Positions 27,773-37,090 of a DNA stretch of 64,000 bases are shown here, piece by piece (position 1 is the stretch's first letter; each line of letters begins with the position of its first letter). The stretch covers positions 186,001 through 250,000 of the forward strand of contig JARBAK010000001.1 of assembly GCA_034472185.1 (NCBI GenBank). The letters are read 5' to 3'. The notes under the pieces are model-generated. The model had not been told where the DNA came from. It was given only the letters and a program-made list of their open reading frames with translations, and ran no database searches. The position numbers and the translations under genes are program-made. Origin of the DNA: JARBAK01 sp034472185 (GTDB lineage: Bacteria; Pseudomonadota; Alphaproteobacteria; Rickettsiales; Midichloriaceae).

Positions 27773-29308
27773 ATGAAAGCATCTGAAACATTAGATATCT
27801 TAAAGAAGCAGATAGAGCAATTCGGAGAGCAAGATACAGTGGCTTTCACTGAGGTAGGGAAGGTTGTAAGTGTATGCGATGGTGTTGCTATTGCATACGG
27901 TCTAGATAAAGTTCAGCAAGGCGAATTAGTACGATTTGATTGCGGAGTTGAAGGAGTCGCCTCAAATCTTGAAGAAGATGGAGTAGGCATAGTGATATTA
28001 GGAGATGAGACCAAAGTATCAGAAGGAGAATCGGTTTACCGTACAAAGAATATATTATCTGTGCCTGTGGGTTATGGTGTGCTAGGGCGCGTTCTAGATG
28101 CACGTGGTAATCCCATAGACGGTAAGGGACCATTGCAAGATATTAATTATCAAGTGGTCGAAAGAAAAGCACCGGGGATTATTGCGCGTCGCTCTGTTTT
28201 TAGGCCAATGCAAACGGGCATAAAGGCAATAGATAGCCTGATACCTATAGGAAGAGGGCAACGCGAGCTAATTATAGGAGATAGGCAAACAGGGAAAACT
28301 ACTATTGTGCTTGATACAATCTTAAATCAGAAGCATATCAACGAAAAGGCTGATAAGAAAGATCAGATTTACTGTATTTATGTGTCTATAGGCCAAAAAG
28401 AGTCGTCAGTAGCACGCCTAGTAAGAAGATTAGAGGAGGCTGAAGCCCTAGAGTATTCTGTTATAGTAGTAGCAGGCGCAGCCAGCCCAGCTATGATGCA
28501 ATACCTAGCCCCATATACAGGATGTACTATGGGGGAATTTTTTCGAGATAATGGCATGCATGCACTCATTGCATATGATGATTTAACCAAACATGCTATA
28601 GCATATAGAGAAATATCGCTGTTATTACGCAAACCGCCAGGACGCGAGGCATATCCAGGTGATGTGTTTTATTTGCACTCGCGCCTGTTAGAACGAGCAG
28701 CTCAAATGTCTGAAGATATGGGCAATGGCTCCTTAACTGCATTACCAGTTATAGAAACGCAAATGGGTGATTTATCGAGTTATATTCCAACTAACGTTAT
28801 CTCTATTACAGACGGACAAATATTCTTAGAATCTGATTTATTCCATAAGGGAGTACGCCCTGCTGTTAATGTTGGCCTTTCTGTAAGTAGGGTTGGTTCC
28901 GCAGCTCAAATTAAAGCTATGCGTAAGGTTTCTAATGGTATTAAGTTAGGCTTAGCACAATATCGAGAAATGGAGGCGTTCGCGCAGTTTTCTTCTGATT
29001 TAGAACTCTCTACTCAAAAACTGTTAGCTAATGGCAAGAGGCTGATAGAACTATTGAAACAGAAGCAGCATATGACATATCCTGTGGAAGAACAGGTCGT
29101 CTTAATATTTGCAGGTATAAATGGCTTCTTAGAAACGTTGAAACTGCAAGATATACAAAGATATCAAGACAGATTAATGAGTTATATGAAGAGTAATTTT
29201 CAGCAAATACTACAAGAAATTCGGAAAAGTGAAAATTTGACCGACGACCTTTCCGCTGAATTGAGACAGATCCTACAGGGATTCACAGCAAGTTTCACAG
29301 AGAGTTAA
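27773..29308 (+). CDS. atpA: ATP synthase F1 subunit alpha
   Basis: The alpha subunit forms half of the F1 hexamer. The P-loop GDRQTGKTTIV is near residue 170, and the VISVSRVGSAAQ region is present as GLSVSRVGSAAQIKAM. The open frame begins at a TTG (27728), but the ATG at 27773 (MKASETLDILKKQI) matches the family and leaves 511 residues. atpH (delta), which usually precedes atpA, is not present; the upstream gene is the MaoC-PTA fusion. Confidence 0.96.
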   Translation: MKASETLDILKKQIEQFGEQDTVAFTEVGKVVSVCDGVAIAYGLDKVQQGELVRFDCGVEGVASNLEEDGVGIVILGDETKVSEGESVYRTKNILSVPVGYGVLGRVLDARGNPIDGKGPLQDINYQVVERKAPGIIARRSVFRPMQTGIKAIDSLIPIGRGQRELIIGDRQTGKTTIVLDTILNQKHINEKADKKDQIYCIYVSIGQKESSVARLVRRLEEAEALEYSVIVVAGAASPAMMQYLAPYTGCTMGEFFRDNGMHALIAYDDLTKHAIAYREISLLLRKPPGREAYPGDVFYLHSRLLERAAQMSEDMGNGSLTALPVIETQMGDLSSYIPTNVISITDGQIFLESDLFHKGVRPAVNVGLSVSRVGSAAQIKAMRKVSNGIKLGLAQYREMEAFAQFSSDLELSTQKLLANGKRLIELLKQKQHMTYPVEEQVVLIFAGINGFLETLKLQDIQRYQDRLMSYMKSNFQQILQEIRKSENLTDDLSAELRQILQGFTASFTES

Positions 29309-29334
29309 TAGTTCCGCTTTAAAAGTTTTAAGCT

Positions 29335-30258
29335 ATGCCATCCCTAAAATCCCTTAAAGATAGAATTAATAGTGTGGTGTCTACGCAGAAGATTACTAAT
29401 GCTATGCGCCTTATAGCAGGTGCTAGATTGCGACACATGAAAGCTCAATTAAGTGCTAGTAATTCGTATATAGAAGAAGCCCTCTTGTTAAGTGATATCG
29501 TGTATCAAACCTGGAAAAAAAACAGTGGGATACATTCTAGGAGTATTCACGAAAAACTTTCAATCTTAACGGACAAAAAGTTGGAAGAAGATGTTTCGTT
29601 GTACGTAGTTGTCACTGCCGATAGAGGATTATGCGGCTCATTTAATGAAGCATTAGTAAAAAGTTTAAATAAGGCACTGTTATCAGATGCCTCAAATAAA
29701 ATATTAGTCTTATGTGTAGGCCATAAAGGCTATGAAATATTAAAAGCAGAAAGGTCCCCTAGGTCTTCTCGCATTTTAATCGAGGAATGCATAACGGGGC
29801 TTGCTGCCAAAACACTTGAATTTTCAAAAGTGCAAAAGCTCGCAGCCCGTATTTTTGAGATATTTAAGTCCAACTACTGTACAAAATGCTGGATTGTATC
29901 CAGCCATTTCGCTTCCATACTTAGTAATAAACCGTCAGTGCAGCAGTTGCTTCCCATATCGATGAATAATGATAAAAGCATAAAAGTAGATAAATCCGCG
30001 CAATATGCATACGATGAGCCAATAACAGAAGAATTTATAACTAGTACCCTAGAGCAAGCGTTTATAGCAAAGCTATATCAAATGCTCCTCTATAGTCTAT
30101 TAAGCGAACATAGTACAAGGATGGTATCTATGGAGGGTGCTAATAATAATTCACGAGAAATACTAGCGACGTTGAGAAAGACATATAACAAAGCCCGCCA
30201 GTATAATATAACTAAAGAACTAATAGAAATTGTATCGGGGGTTCAGGCATTAGAATAA
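29335..30258 (+). CDS. atpG: ATP synthase F1 subunit gamma
   Basis: The gamma subunit is the central rotor shaft. The N-terminus SLKSLKDRINSVVSTQKITNAMRLIAG is the family's coiled-coil start, ADRGLCGSFNEALV follows near residue 100, and the C-terminal helix has MEGANNNSREIL and LRKTYNKARQYNITKELIEI. The length of 307 residues is slightly above average. It lies 26 bases after atpA and 43 before atpD. Confidence 0.95.
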   Translation: MPSLKSLKDRINSVVSTQKITNAMRLIAGARLRHMKAQLSASNSYIEEALLLSDIVYQTWKKNSGIHSRSIHEKLSILTDKKLEEDVSLYVVVTADRGLCGSFNEALVKSLNKALLSDASNKILVLCVGHKGYEILKAERSPRSSRILIEECITGLAAKTLEFSKVQKLAARIFEIFKSNYCTKCWIVSSHFASILSNKPSVQQLLPISMNNDKSIKVDKSAQYAYDEPITEEFITSTLEQAFIAKLYQMLLYSLLSEHSTRMVSMEGANNNSREILATLRKTYNKARQYNITKELIEIVSGVQALE

Positions 30259-30301
30259 TCATTCTAAGAACTCTTAGGAAAACTCCTTTAAATAGAAAAC
30301 G

Positions 30302-31762
30302 ATGAGTAAAGAAGAGGGTACGGGACTACAGAAAAAAGAAGTAGTCAAAGGACGTATCACACAGATAATTGGTGCTGTAATCAGTGTAAAATTCGACAAG
30401 GGACCACTACCCCCAATATCAAATGCTTTGATATGCATATATAATGGACAAGAGCTTGTCATGGAGGTAATGCAACATGTGGGAGAGAGAGTAGTGCGCG
30501 CCATGGCTATGGACAACACAGAGGGTCTGAGTAGAGGCTTAGAAGTAAGTGATACAGGAGCCCCTATCTCTGTGCCCGTAGGGCGCGAAATACTTGGAAG
30601 AATAATTAATGTGGTAGGAGAGCCTATAGACGGCTTAGGAGAAATCAAGACTAAAACGCGGTTACCTATATATAGGGATCCACCCCCTTTCATAGAGCAA
30701 GCAACTGCCTCAGAGGTTCTTGTCACAGGAATAAAGGTCATAGATTTACTTGTGCCATATGCAAGGGGCGGAAAAATAGGATTATTTGGAGGAGCTGGTG
30801 TAGGAAAGACCGTGATTATAATGGAACTCATACACAATATAGCTAAAAAGTACGGAGGTTTTTCAGTCTTCGCAGGAGTGGGTGAGCGTACGCGTGAAGG
30901 TAATGATCTTTACAATGAAATGAAAGAATCGAAAGTCATAGATTTAAATGATCTTTCTAATTCTAAAGTTGCTCTTGTTTACGGACAAATGAATGAACCA
31001 CCAGGAGCTAGAGCGCGTGTCGCATTTTCTGGATTAACTGCCGCAGAGTATTTCAGAGATACAGAAGGGCGTGATGTGCTGTTATTTATAGATAATATAT
31101 TTCGTTTTACTCAGGCCGGCTCTGAAGTATCTACGTTGTTGGGGAGAATACCGTCGGCCGTCGGATATCAGCCTACACTATCTACTGAAATGGGAGCACT
31201 ACAAGAACGTATTACCTCAACAAAAAAAGGCTCAATAACTTCTGTAGAAGCAATTTATGTACCAGCAGATGATTTTACAGATCCAGCTCCCGCTACTACT
31301 TTTGCTCACTTGGATGCAACTGTAGTGTTAAGCCGGTCCTTATCCGAATTAGGTATATATCCTGCTGTTGATCCGTTAGAAAGCACATCACAGATGTTAT
31401 CAACAGAACACGTAGGTGAGGAACACTATAACGTCGCAATGGAGGTGCAGCGTATATTGCAAACATATAAATCATTGCAGGATATCATTGCAATCTTAGG
31501 AGTAGATGAGTTGTCATCAGAAGATAAGGTAGTAGTAAGTAGAGCTCGTAAAATTCAGCGCTTTTTGTCGCAACCATTCTTTGCTGCCGAAGTTTTCACA
31601 GGTTCACCTGGCAGATTTTTACAAATCGAAGAAACGGTTCATGGATTCAAAGGAATTATCGAAGGCTTATATGATGATCTTCCTGAAGCGGCATTTTATA
31701 TGGTAGGCTCTATAGAAGAAGCAGTAGAAAAAGGCAAGAAACTTGCTGTATCTTCAACCTAA
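30302..31762 (+). CDS. atpD: ATP synthase F1 subunit beta
   Basis: The catalytic F1 subunit. The P-loop GGAGVGKTVIIMELI, the catalytic Glu in GVGERTREGNDLY, the Walker B DVLLFIDNIFRFTQAG and the SALGRMPSAVGYQPTL equivalent (LGRIPSAVGYQPTLSTEMG) are all intact. The 486-residue length is normal. atpC (epsilon) would usually come next but is not found in the following 540 bases. Confidence 0.97.
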   Translation: MSKEEGTGLQKKEVVKGRITQIIGAVISVKFDKGPLPPISNALICIYNGQELVMEVMQHVGERVVRAMAMDNTEGLSRGLEVSDTGAPISVPVGREILGRIINVVGEPIDGLGEIKTKTRLPIYRDPPPFIEQATASEVLVTGIKVIDLLVPYARGGKIGLFGGAGVGKTVIIMELIHNIAKKYGGFSVFAGVGERTREGNDLYNEMKESKVIDLNDLSNSKVALVYGQMNEPPGARARVAFSGLTAAEYFRDTEGRDVLLFIDNIFRFTQAGSEVSTLLGRIPSAVGYQPTLSTEMGALQERITSTKKGSITSVEAIYVPADDFTDPAPATTFAHLDATVVLSRSLSELGIYPAVDPLESTSQMLSTEHVGEEHYNVAMEVQRILQTYKSLQDIIAILGVDELSSEDKVVVSRARKIQRFLSQPFFAAEVFTGSPGRFLQIEETVHGFKGIIEGLYDDLPEAAFYMVGSIEEAVEKGKKLAVSST

Positions 31763-31940
31763 AATAGCAAAAAGGATGAAATATTAGAGAGACATAGTGC
31801 TGTTTGCATACAGCACTAATAGAAGCTTGCAAGCAGATAAATTTATTTACACGCTTTTGAGCCCCCGGAATGTACTTTTAAAATAGAGCCTGTATCTCTT
31901 CGTTCTCTCTTTAACAAGACAAAAGAAGATGTTTGTAGAA

Positions 31941-31992
31941 GCGCAGAGTATTGGTGCTTAAGCAGCACCCAACTCTATGCTTTCTTATTTTT
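31941..31992 (+). terminator. Rho-independent terminator downstream of atpAGD
   Basis: GCGCAGAG...GGTGCT (31941-31957) pairs with AGCACC...CTCTATGC (31963-31980) through about 15 pairs with a small internal bulge. It is followed directly by TTTCTTATTTTT (31981-31992). The shape is strong although it sits about 180 bases after atpD. Confidence 0.75.
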
Positions 31993-32067
31993 CCCTTATA
32001 AGCTATATGTAACTATATAATGCTTTTCTTCCCTTGCTAACATAAAAATGAGATAAAATTATAATAA

Positions 32068-32094
32068 TTTCTTTATTTAAAGAAATATTTTTTT
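32068..32094 (+). terminator. Possible second terminator
   Basis: TTTCTTT (32068-32074) and AAAGAAA (32079-32085) form a 7-bp AT-rich stem with a four-base loop, followed by TATTTTTTT. It is weak because it has almost no G-C pairs, but it is placed between the convergent atpD and proS. Confidence 0.35.
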
Positions 32095-32300
32095 CAAAAA
32101 GCAGCTTTATTTGCCACGCATTTTTCTAGTTCAATTACTAACAGATACTGATAGGGGCATAAAATCCATTCAAAATGAAATAATTAAAACTACGGGGAAA
32201 ATATAAAATTCAGTTCTATCCACTTTAGGCAAAAAAGGAGGATATAGTTCATCAACAACTAATTATAGTAATTCATATATATTTCTGAAAAAACTTCGCT

Positions 32301-33620
32301 TTATTTCTTAATACAAATACATTCCTTAGCGCAAACATCAACTATCTTATTAAGCGCTACTTTCTGAATTTCAGAGGTTTTGCGATTTTTCAGCTCAATA
32401 TATCCATTATTAATACCTCTTTCACCTAGGATTATTTGCCATGGCAATCCAATTAAATCCATATTGTGGAGCTTTACTCCAATACTCTCATGTGTATCAT
32501 CACATAAAACATCGATTCTATTATGTGAAAGCTCTCTATAAAGCGATAAAACGATATTACAAGCTTTGCTATCATCAGGCCGCAAATTCACCAAAGCAAG
32601 ATCAAATGGCGCTACTGTAGCGGGCCAAATTATACCTTTTTCGTCATGATTAGTTTCTATTATTGCCCCTACTAATCGAGATATACCTATTCCATAGCAT
32701 CCCATGCTAGGATAAATATTATCCCCCTCTTTAGTACGAACAGAAACATTCATAGCAGAAGAATATTTAGTGCCAAGGTGAAATAAGTGCCCAACTTCTA
32801 TGCTTTTCTGTTTTTTTAAGTCGCTTATAGGCACACCACATGTAGCGACATCATGCTTCTCCTCCTCTACAGCATAAAAGGAATTTAATTTGTCTAAATC
32901 CCAACAATCTTCGTTTTTAGATAAATTATCTAAAAGGTTCTTATCGTAAAAAATTACACTCTCACCAGTTTCAGCTAAGACATGTACTTCATGACTATAA
33001 TCTCCACCTATCGATCCCGTATTAGCACGTACAGGAACTGGCACAAGCCCCATACGATTAAATATAGCCATATAGGCTCTAAACATTTTTGCATAAGTAA
33101 TCAAAGCAAGTTCCTGCGATAAATCGAAGGAATAAGCATCTTTCATAAGGAATTCTCTTCCTCGCATTACACCATAACGCGGCCTTACTTCATCCCGAAA
33201 TTTCCATTGGATCTGATATAATTTTTGTGGAAGACTCCTATACGAAGAAATAGTTTGAGCAAAAAGAGCACATATAGCTTCCTCCGCAGTAGGAGAAAAA
33301 AGCAGTTCACTATCATGTCTATCTTTTACAGTCAACAAAGTCTTACCATCCTCATACGCATAATACCTGCCAGATTTCTTCCATAACAAAGCTGACTGCA
33401 ATATAGGCAATAATAACTCTGAAAAACCTATCTTTTCCAATTCATCCCTAATTATCGTTTCAATTTTTTTTAGTACACGCAACCCCAAAGGCATCCAGGC
33501 ATATATACCTGCAGCGCTCTGCATAATCATCGCAGCCCTCAACATCAATTGATGCGACATTATTTTCGCCTCCGCCGGTTTTTCCTTTAGAGTCGGTAAT
33601 AAATACTTGGAAAGCATCAT
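32301..33620 (-). CDS. proS: Prolyl-tRNA synthetase (short type without editing insertion)
   Basis: ProS charges tRNA-Pro. The 439-residue class II enzyme has motif 1 (LMLRAAMIMQSAAGIYAWMP), motif 2 (YQIQWKFRDEVRPRYGVMRGREFLMKDAY) and motif 3 (MGCYGIGISRLVGA). It lacks the roughly 180-residue INS editing domain of the E. coli type, as is usual in alphaproteobacteria. The C-terminal anticodon-binding domain is present. bamD lies 19 bases upstream on the same strand. Confidence 0.95.
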   Translation of the reverse strand: MMLSKYLLPTLKEKPAEAKIMSHQLMLRAAMIMQSAAGIYAWMPLGLRVLKKIETIIRDELEKIGFSELLLPILQSALLWKKSGRYYAYEDGKTLLTVKDRHDSELLFSPTAEEAICALFAQTISSYRSLPQKLYQIQWKFRDEVRPRYGVMRGREFLMKDAYSFDLSQELALITYAKMFRAYMAIFNRMGLVPVPVRANTGSIGGDYSHEVHVLAETGESVIFYDKNLLDNLSKNEDCWDLDKLNSFYAVEEEKHDVATCGVPISDLKKQKSIEVGHLFHLGTKYSSAMNVSVRTKEGDNIYPSMGCYGIGISRLVGAIIETNHDEKGIIWPATVAPFDLALVNLRPDDSKACNIVLSLYRELSHNRIDVLCDDTHESIGVKLHNMDLIGLPWQIILGERGINNGYIELKNRKTSEIQKVALNKIVDVCAKECICIKK

Positions 33621-33639
33621 AAGTATACTACCAATTAAC

Positions 33640-34524
33640 CTATCTACTTTTATTTATAGTCACATCACTACTCACTATAGTACCTTTCTTTTTATGGTCC
33701 ATTTCAACTCCTAAACCTTTTATGAAATTACCGCTATTCCGCTTAAGTAGAGAATAGGCTCTATATGTCCAAGTGCTATTTGGATAATTATAATTTAAAA
33801 CAGAAGCATAATTTTCTGCTTGATCCGTTATACCTAACGCATAATAAGCTTCACATAGTCTATATAGAGCTTCAGGAACAAAAAGCGTATTTCCATATAA
33901 GTTGATAATATTTCTGAACCTATTTATAGCAGCCCCAAAATCACGCTGGTGCATATAGAATATGCCAATTTCAGCCTCTTGACCAGCTAAGGTACTTAAA
34001 GCAAAATTTAATCTTTGGGTGGCATCTTTAGCATATTGGGACTGTGGAAATTTCTTAATAACTGCTTGCAGAGCTTCCACTGCCCTATAGGTAACCTGTT
34101 GGTCACGTTTTAAATCCATTATTTGATCGCAGTAACATAACGCCTTCAAATAATACATATAGTCCGTATCATAATAAAGGGGATATACAGCAACATAATC
34201 ATCTATTATACGTATAGCATCATCTGGTTTCCTGTCTTCAAAATATGCATATGCAGTTAAGACGTTAGCCTGAGGAACAAGTGGAGAAAGAGGATATTTC
34301 CTAGTAAGTACGTTTAATGTTCTAATAGCTTCTTTAGGCTCCTTTCTTTGTATATCTAAAATACCCTTATCGTAAAGTTGCTGTGCAGTCAGTTTTTTAA
34401 ATATTTCATCATCTAAATTACTGCTACTACATGAATACAAAAAGCAAAGACTTATAAACAACCCAAAGAGCAAATTAATGCCAACGCAACGCCCTCTTCT
34501 ATTCTGTATCTCCATATTAAACAA
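33640..34524 (-). CDS. bamD: Outer membrane assembly lipoprotein BamD
   Basis: BamD is the essential lipoprotein of the BAM complex that inserts outer-membrane beta-barrels. The 294-residue protein has a lipoprotein signal peptide (LLFGLFISLCFLYSC, lipobox LYSC) and tandem TPR-like repeats: LYDKGILDIQRKEPKEAIRTL, then NVLTAYAYFEDRKPDDAI, and the C-terminal VPEALYRLCEAYYALGITDQA. The start may be the ATG at 34524 or the in-frame ATG at 34515. bamE lies elsewhere in the window. It is followed by proS. Confidence 0.9.
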   Translation of the reverse strand: MFNMEIQNRRGRCVGINLLFGLFISLCFLYSCSSSNLDDEIFKKLTAQQLYDKGILDIQRKEPKEAIRTLNVLTRKYPLSPLVPQANVLTAYAYFEDRKPDDAIRIIDDYVAVYPLYYDTDYMYYLKALCYCDQIMDLKRDQQVTYRAVEALQAVIKKFPQSQYAKDATQRLNFALSTLAGQEAEIGIFYMHQRDFGAAINRFRNIINLYGNTLFVPEALYRLCEAYYALGITDQAENYASVLNYNYPNSTWTYRAYSLLKRNSGNFIKGLGVEMDHKKKGTIVSSDVTINKSR

Positions 34525-34585
34525 CCAAACAAACGATAAAAAGCTGGGCTATAACAGCCCCGCTCACAATCACGAAACTCACAAG

Positions 34586-34667
34586 TGCGGATAGAGGGAC
34601 TTGAACCCACAAGCCTTGCGGCACTAGATCCTAAATCTAGCACGTTTACCAATTTCGTCATATCCGC
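34586..34667 (-). tRNA. tRNA-Leu(TAG)
   Basis: On the minus strand the acceptor GCGGATA pairs fully with TATCCGC. The anticodon arm CTAGA-TTTAGGA-TCTAG gives TAG. The long class II variable arm (TGCCGCAAGGCTT) fits tRNA-Leu. The T arm GTGGG/CCCTC has one T-T mismatch at its second pair. CCA is not encoded. Confidence 0.92.
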
Positions 34668-35091
34668 ATATCACAATATCGCCCAGTCTTTAAAATACGT
34701 AATTGATTCCGCTCCAAACACATAAAATCCATGTATAGAAACCAAGCTAATAGGTGCGTTAGGGTAGCATAACCCAATCTAACTAACAAGATTTATTAGT
34801 TTCGTGGTATCTCCGCTATGTTTTTTGGCCTGCTTATACTCAAATACTCTTGAGTATTCGGTAATTTTGTTGTATCCAGACTCTACACTAGAGCTATTCT
34901 ATCTCGGCTCGTATGTGTTTTTATCAATCGATTTTCTGTTGGCGTAACTGATTGCTTTTGGTGTTACTGCTTACCCTATGAGATCTAAGATGTGTTTTTA
35001 TATATGCGTCTTTTTATAGGAGCTAAGAGGTGATTGCTTTCAGCGCACGGACAATAGTTAAGCATAAAACCAAAATATTACAGACCCTCAT
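34668..35091. other. Spacer and long leader before rpsB
   Basis: No gene is supported between tRNA-Leu and rpsB. I see a hairpin GGGT-AGCAT-AACCC near 34764-34778 nested in TTAG/CTAA, and a palindrome AATACTCTTGAGTATT at 34843-34858. Promoter and leader for rpsB-tsf must lie here. One weak candidate is TTGCTT (34952-34957) with TATGAG (34977-34982). Confidence 0.4.
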
Positions 35092-35991
35092 ATGTCTTAC
35101 CACTCATTTTATAAAACCAATTTCACAATGGGGCAACTCATGGAGGTTGGTGCGCACTATGGACACAGGAAAAACCTGTGGAATCCTAAGATGCTTGAAT
35201 ATATATACGGCACACAATGCAAAATTCACATAATAGATCTGCAACAAACAGTACGTTTGCTAGATAATGCATTGAATGCATTGATGGAAGTTGCCTCCCA
35301 AAACGGAAGAACTTTATTCGTAGCAACTAAGAGGCAAGCAACTAAGAGCATTGAAGAAGAAGCCCAGAGATGTGGACAATATTACGTTAGTCGCAGGTGG
35401 TTAGGAGGTACTTTAACCAATTGGCCAACAGTTTCTGCATCTATAAAGAAGCTAGATAAATATAATAAAATTCTAGAAGATGAAACCTCAGTGCTAACCA
35501 AAAAAGAGCAAGTAGTCTTAGAGCGAAAAAGAAATAACCTCGAGCGAGTGCTTGGTGGTATCAAAAATATGGGAGGCCTTCCTGATATACTGTTTGTGGT
35601 TGATGTAAACGAAAACGTATGCGCTATACGTGAGGCTCAAAAATTAAAAATTCCTATTGTAGGCATCGTAGATACGAATTCAGATCCAGAGGGTATTACA
35701 TATACTGTACCCGCTAATGATGATTCGCGTGATGCAATTGCTCTATATTGTCGCTTAGCATCAGAAGCAGTACTATTAGGATTGCAAAGAAGCATGGAAC
35801 GTTCTGGAGTAGATGTAGGAGCTCTAGCAAATACCGAAGTACTAGCGCAATCAACTGAAATAAGCACCGAAGAAAACGCATTAGAAAAGGGGCGTCCCTC
35901 AAATACTAATAATACCGATACAGAGGTAAAGGAGCTGACTAATCGTAAAAAAAAGGTGCGAGCAGCATCTCATTCAATAATTACAACCTAA
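35092..35991 (+). CDS. rpsB: 30S ribosomal protein S2
   Basis: The N-terminal signature MGQLMEVGAHYGHRKNLWNPKM and the core ADILFVVDVNENVCAIREAQKL-type segment (PDILFVVDVNEN) identify S2, as do the IPIVGIVDTNSDPEGI and VPANDDSRDAIALYCRL motifs. The protein is 299 residues, about 55 longer than E. coli S2, with a hydrophilic C-terminal extension ending RKKKVRAASHS, as occurs in some alphaproteobacteria. tsf follows 18 bases later. Confidence 0.96.
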   Translation: MSYHSFYKTNFTMGQLMEVGAHYGHRKNLWNPKMLEYIYGTQCKIHIIDLQQTVRLLDNALNALMEVASQNGRTLFVATKRQATKSIEEEAQRCGQYYVSRRWLGGTLTNWPTVSASIKKLDKYNKILEDETSVLTKKEQVVLERKRNNLERVLGGIKNMGGLPDILFVVDVNENVCAIREAQKLKIPIVGIVDTNSDPEGITYTVPANDDSRDAIALYCRLASEAVLLGLQRSMERSGVDVGALANTEVLAQSTEISTEENALEKGRPSNTNNTDTEVKELTNRKKKVRAASHSIITT

Positions 35992-36009
35992 CAGTAATAG
36001 AGATATATC

Positions 36010-36927
36010 ATGTCAGTAAAAATAGAAGCTGCACAAGTCAAGTTATTGAGAGAAAGTACGGGAGCTCCCGTACTGGATTGTAGGGAGGCTCTGCAAGCAT
36101 GCAATGGAGAGCTCGAAGAATCAGTGATATGGCTTAAAAAAAGGGGTGTAGCAATTGCGGCTAATAAAGCAGGACGTACTACATCAGATGGGCTTGTAGC
36201 TATAGCCACAACTCCCTCGGGAATGTCTGCGTCTATGGTAGAATTAACCAGCGAAACAGATTTCGTAGCAAAAAATGACCGTTTCCAAGCGTTAGCTGCG
36301 CAGATAGCTGCAGTAGCACTTAGTTTTGATTTCGATAATACACAAATAGTAAAAAACGACGCAGATGTTGAACCACTGCTTAACGTTAAGATCGGTAATA
36401 GCACTATAAGAGATATGATAACGGAGCATATAGCACTTTTAGGTGAAAATATCAATTTGAAACGTGCTAGCTGTATAAAGCTATCTAAAGGGTGTGTAGT
36501 ATCGTACGTGCATAATACAATCAATGAAGGCCTGGGGAAAATAGGCGTATTAGTTGGATTATCATCATCGGGAGGAGATAGGGCGATTATTGCTGCATTA
36601 GCTAAAAAAATAGCGATGCATATAGCTGCTGCAAGACCAATGGCACTTGATAGAGCAAGTTTAAATCATAAAGATATAGAAAAAGAGAAAGAGATTTTCA
36701 GAGAGCAAGCAATGGCATCCGGAAAAGATCCACATGTAGTAGATAAGATGGTAGAAGGAAGGATGCGTAAATTTTTTGAAGAGGTAGTGCTTCTAGAACA
36801 GATTTTCGTTATCGATGGAAAGACAAAGATTTCTGACTTACTGCAAACAGCAGGTAAGGAACTTGGAATTCAAATAACTATAGAAGGATTTTCTCGTTTT
36901 ATGATCGGCGAAAAAATTCTGAAATAA
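36010..36927 (+). CDS. tsf: Elongation factor Ts
   Basis: EF-Ts recycles EF-Tu by releasing GDP. The 305-residue protein has the N-terminal UBA-like domain (VKLLRESTGAPVLDCREAL) and the TDFVA motif that inserts into EF-Tu (ELTSETDFVAKNDRF). The coiled-coil and C-terminal domains follow, with RIGVLVGL-type GKIGVLVGLSS and KDPHVVDKMVEGRMRKFFEE. The rpsB-tsf pair is conserved across bacteria. Confidence 0.96.
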   Translation: MSVKIEAAQVKLLRESTGAPVLDCREALQACNGELEESVIWLKKRGVAIAANKAGRTTSDGLVAIATTPSGMSASMVELTSETDFVAKNDRFQALAAQIAAVALSFDFDNTQIVKNDADVEPLLNVKIGNSTIRDMITEHIALLGENINLKRASCIKLSKGCVVSYVHNTINEGLGKIGVLVGLSSSGGDRAIIAALAKKIAMHIAAARPMALDRASLNHKDIEKEKEIFREQAMASGKDPHVVDKMVEGRMRKFFEEVVLLEQIFVIDGKTKISDLLQTAGKELGIQITIEGFSRFMIGEKILK

Positions 36928-36988
36928 GAGAAAGCAACAAGCACTAGGAATATGTATTAGTTCTAAGAGCTTATAACAAAATAGAAAA

Positions 36989-37071
36989 GCCCTTATGGCG
37001 GAATGGTAGACGCGACAGACTCAAAATCTGTTACCTGCAAGGGTGTGCTGGTTCAAGTCCGGCTAAGGGCA
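36989..37071 (+). tRNA. tRNA-Leu(CAA)
   Basis: The acceptor GCCCTTA pairs with TAAGGGC. The anticodon arm ACAGA-CTCAAAA-TCTGT gives CAA. A class II variable arm (TACCTGCAAGGGTGT) is present and the T arm GCTGG-TTCAAGT-CCGGC is closed with one T-G pair. The following bases are CACC, so CCA is not encoded. Confidence 0.93.
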
Positions 37072-37090
37072 CACCACAATAAATGGAATC

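Larger units (their letters stand above)
31763..32300. other. Gene-free region after atpD with terminators; possible small RNA
   Basis: No coding frame is convincing here, and atpC is not recognisable. A perfect 8-bp hairpin (AGTGCTGT/ACAGCACT, 31796-31817) lacks a T run. A stretch of about 120 bases leads to a strong terminator at 31941-31992, far from the atpD stop. A second hairpin with a T run lies at 32068-32094. The distance between the atpD stop and the terminator leaves room for a transcribed small RNA, but no known family was recognised. Confidence 0.4.

Noticed and set aside
31763..31940. Missing atpC (epsilon)
   Set aside because: All frames contain stops and none shows the epsilon N-terminal pattern, so no gene was called.
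35030..35233. 67-residue open frame overlapping the start of rpsB
   Set aside because: It is out of frame with the conserved S2 N-terminus and has no ribosome-binding support that outweighs rpsB.
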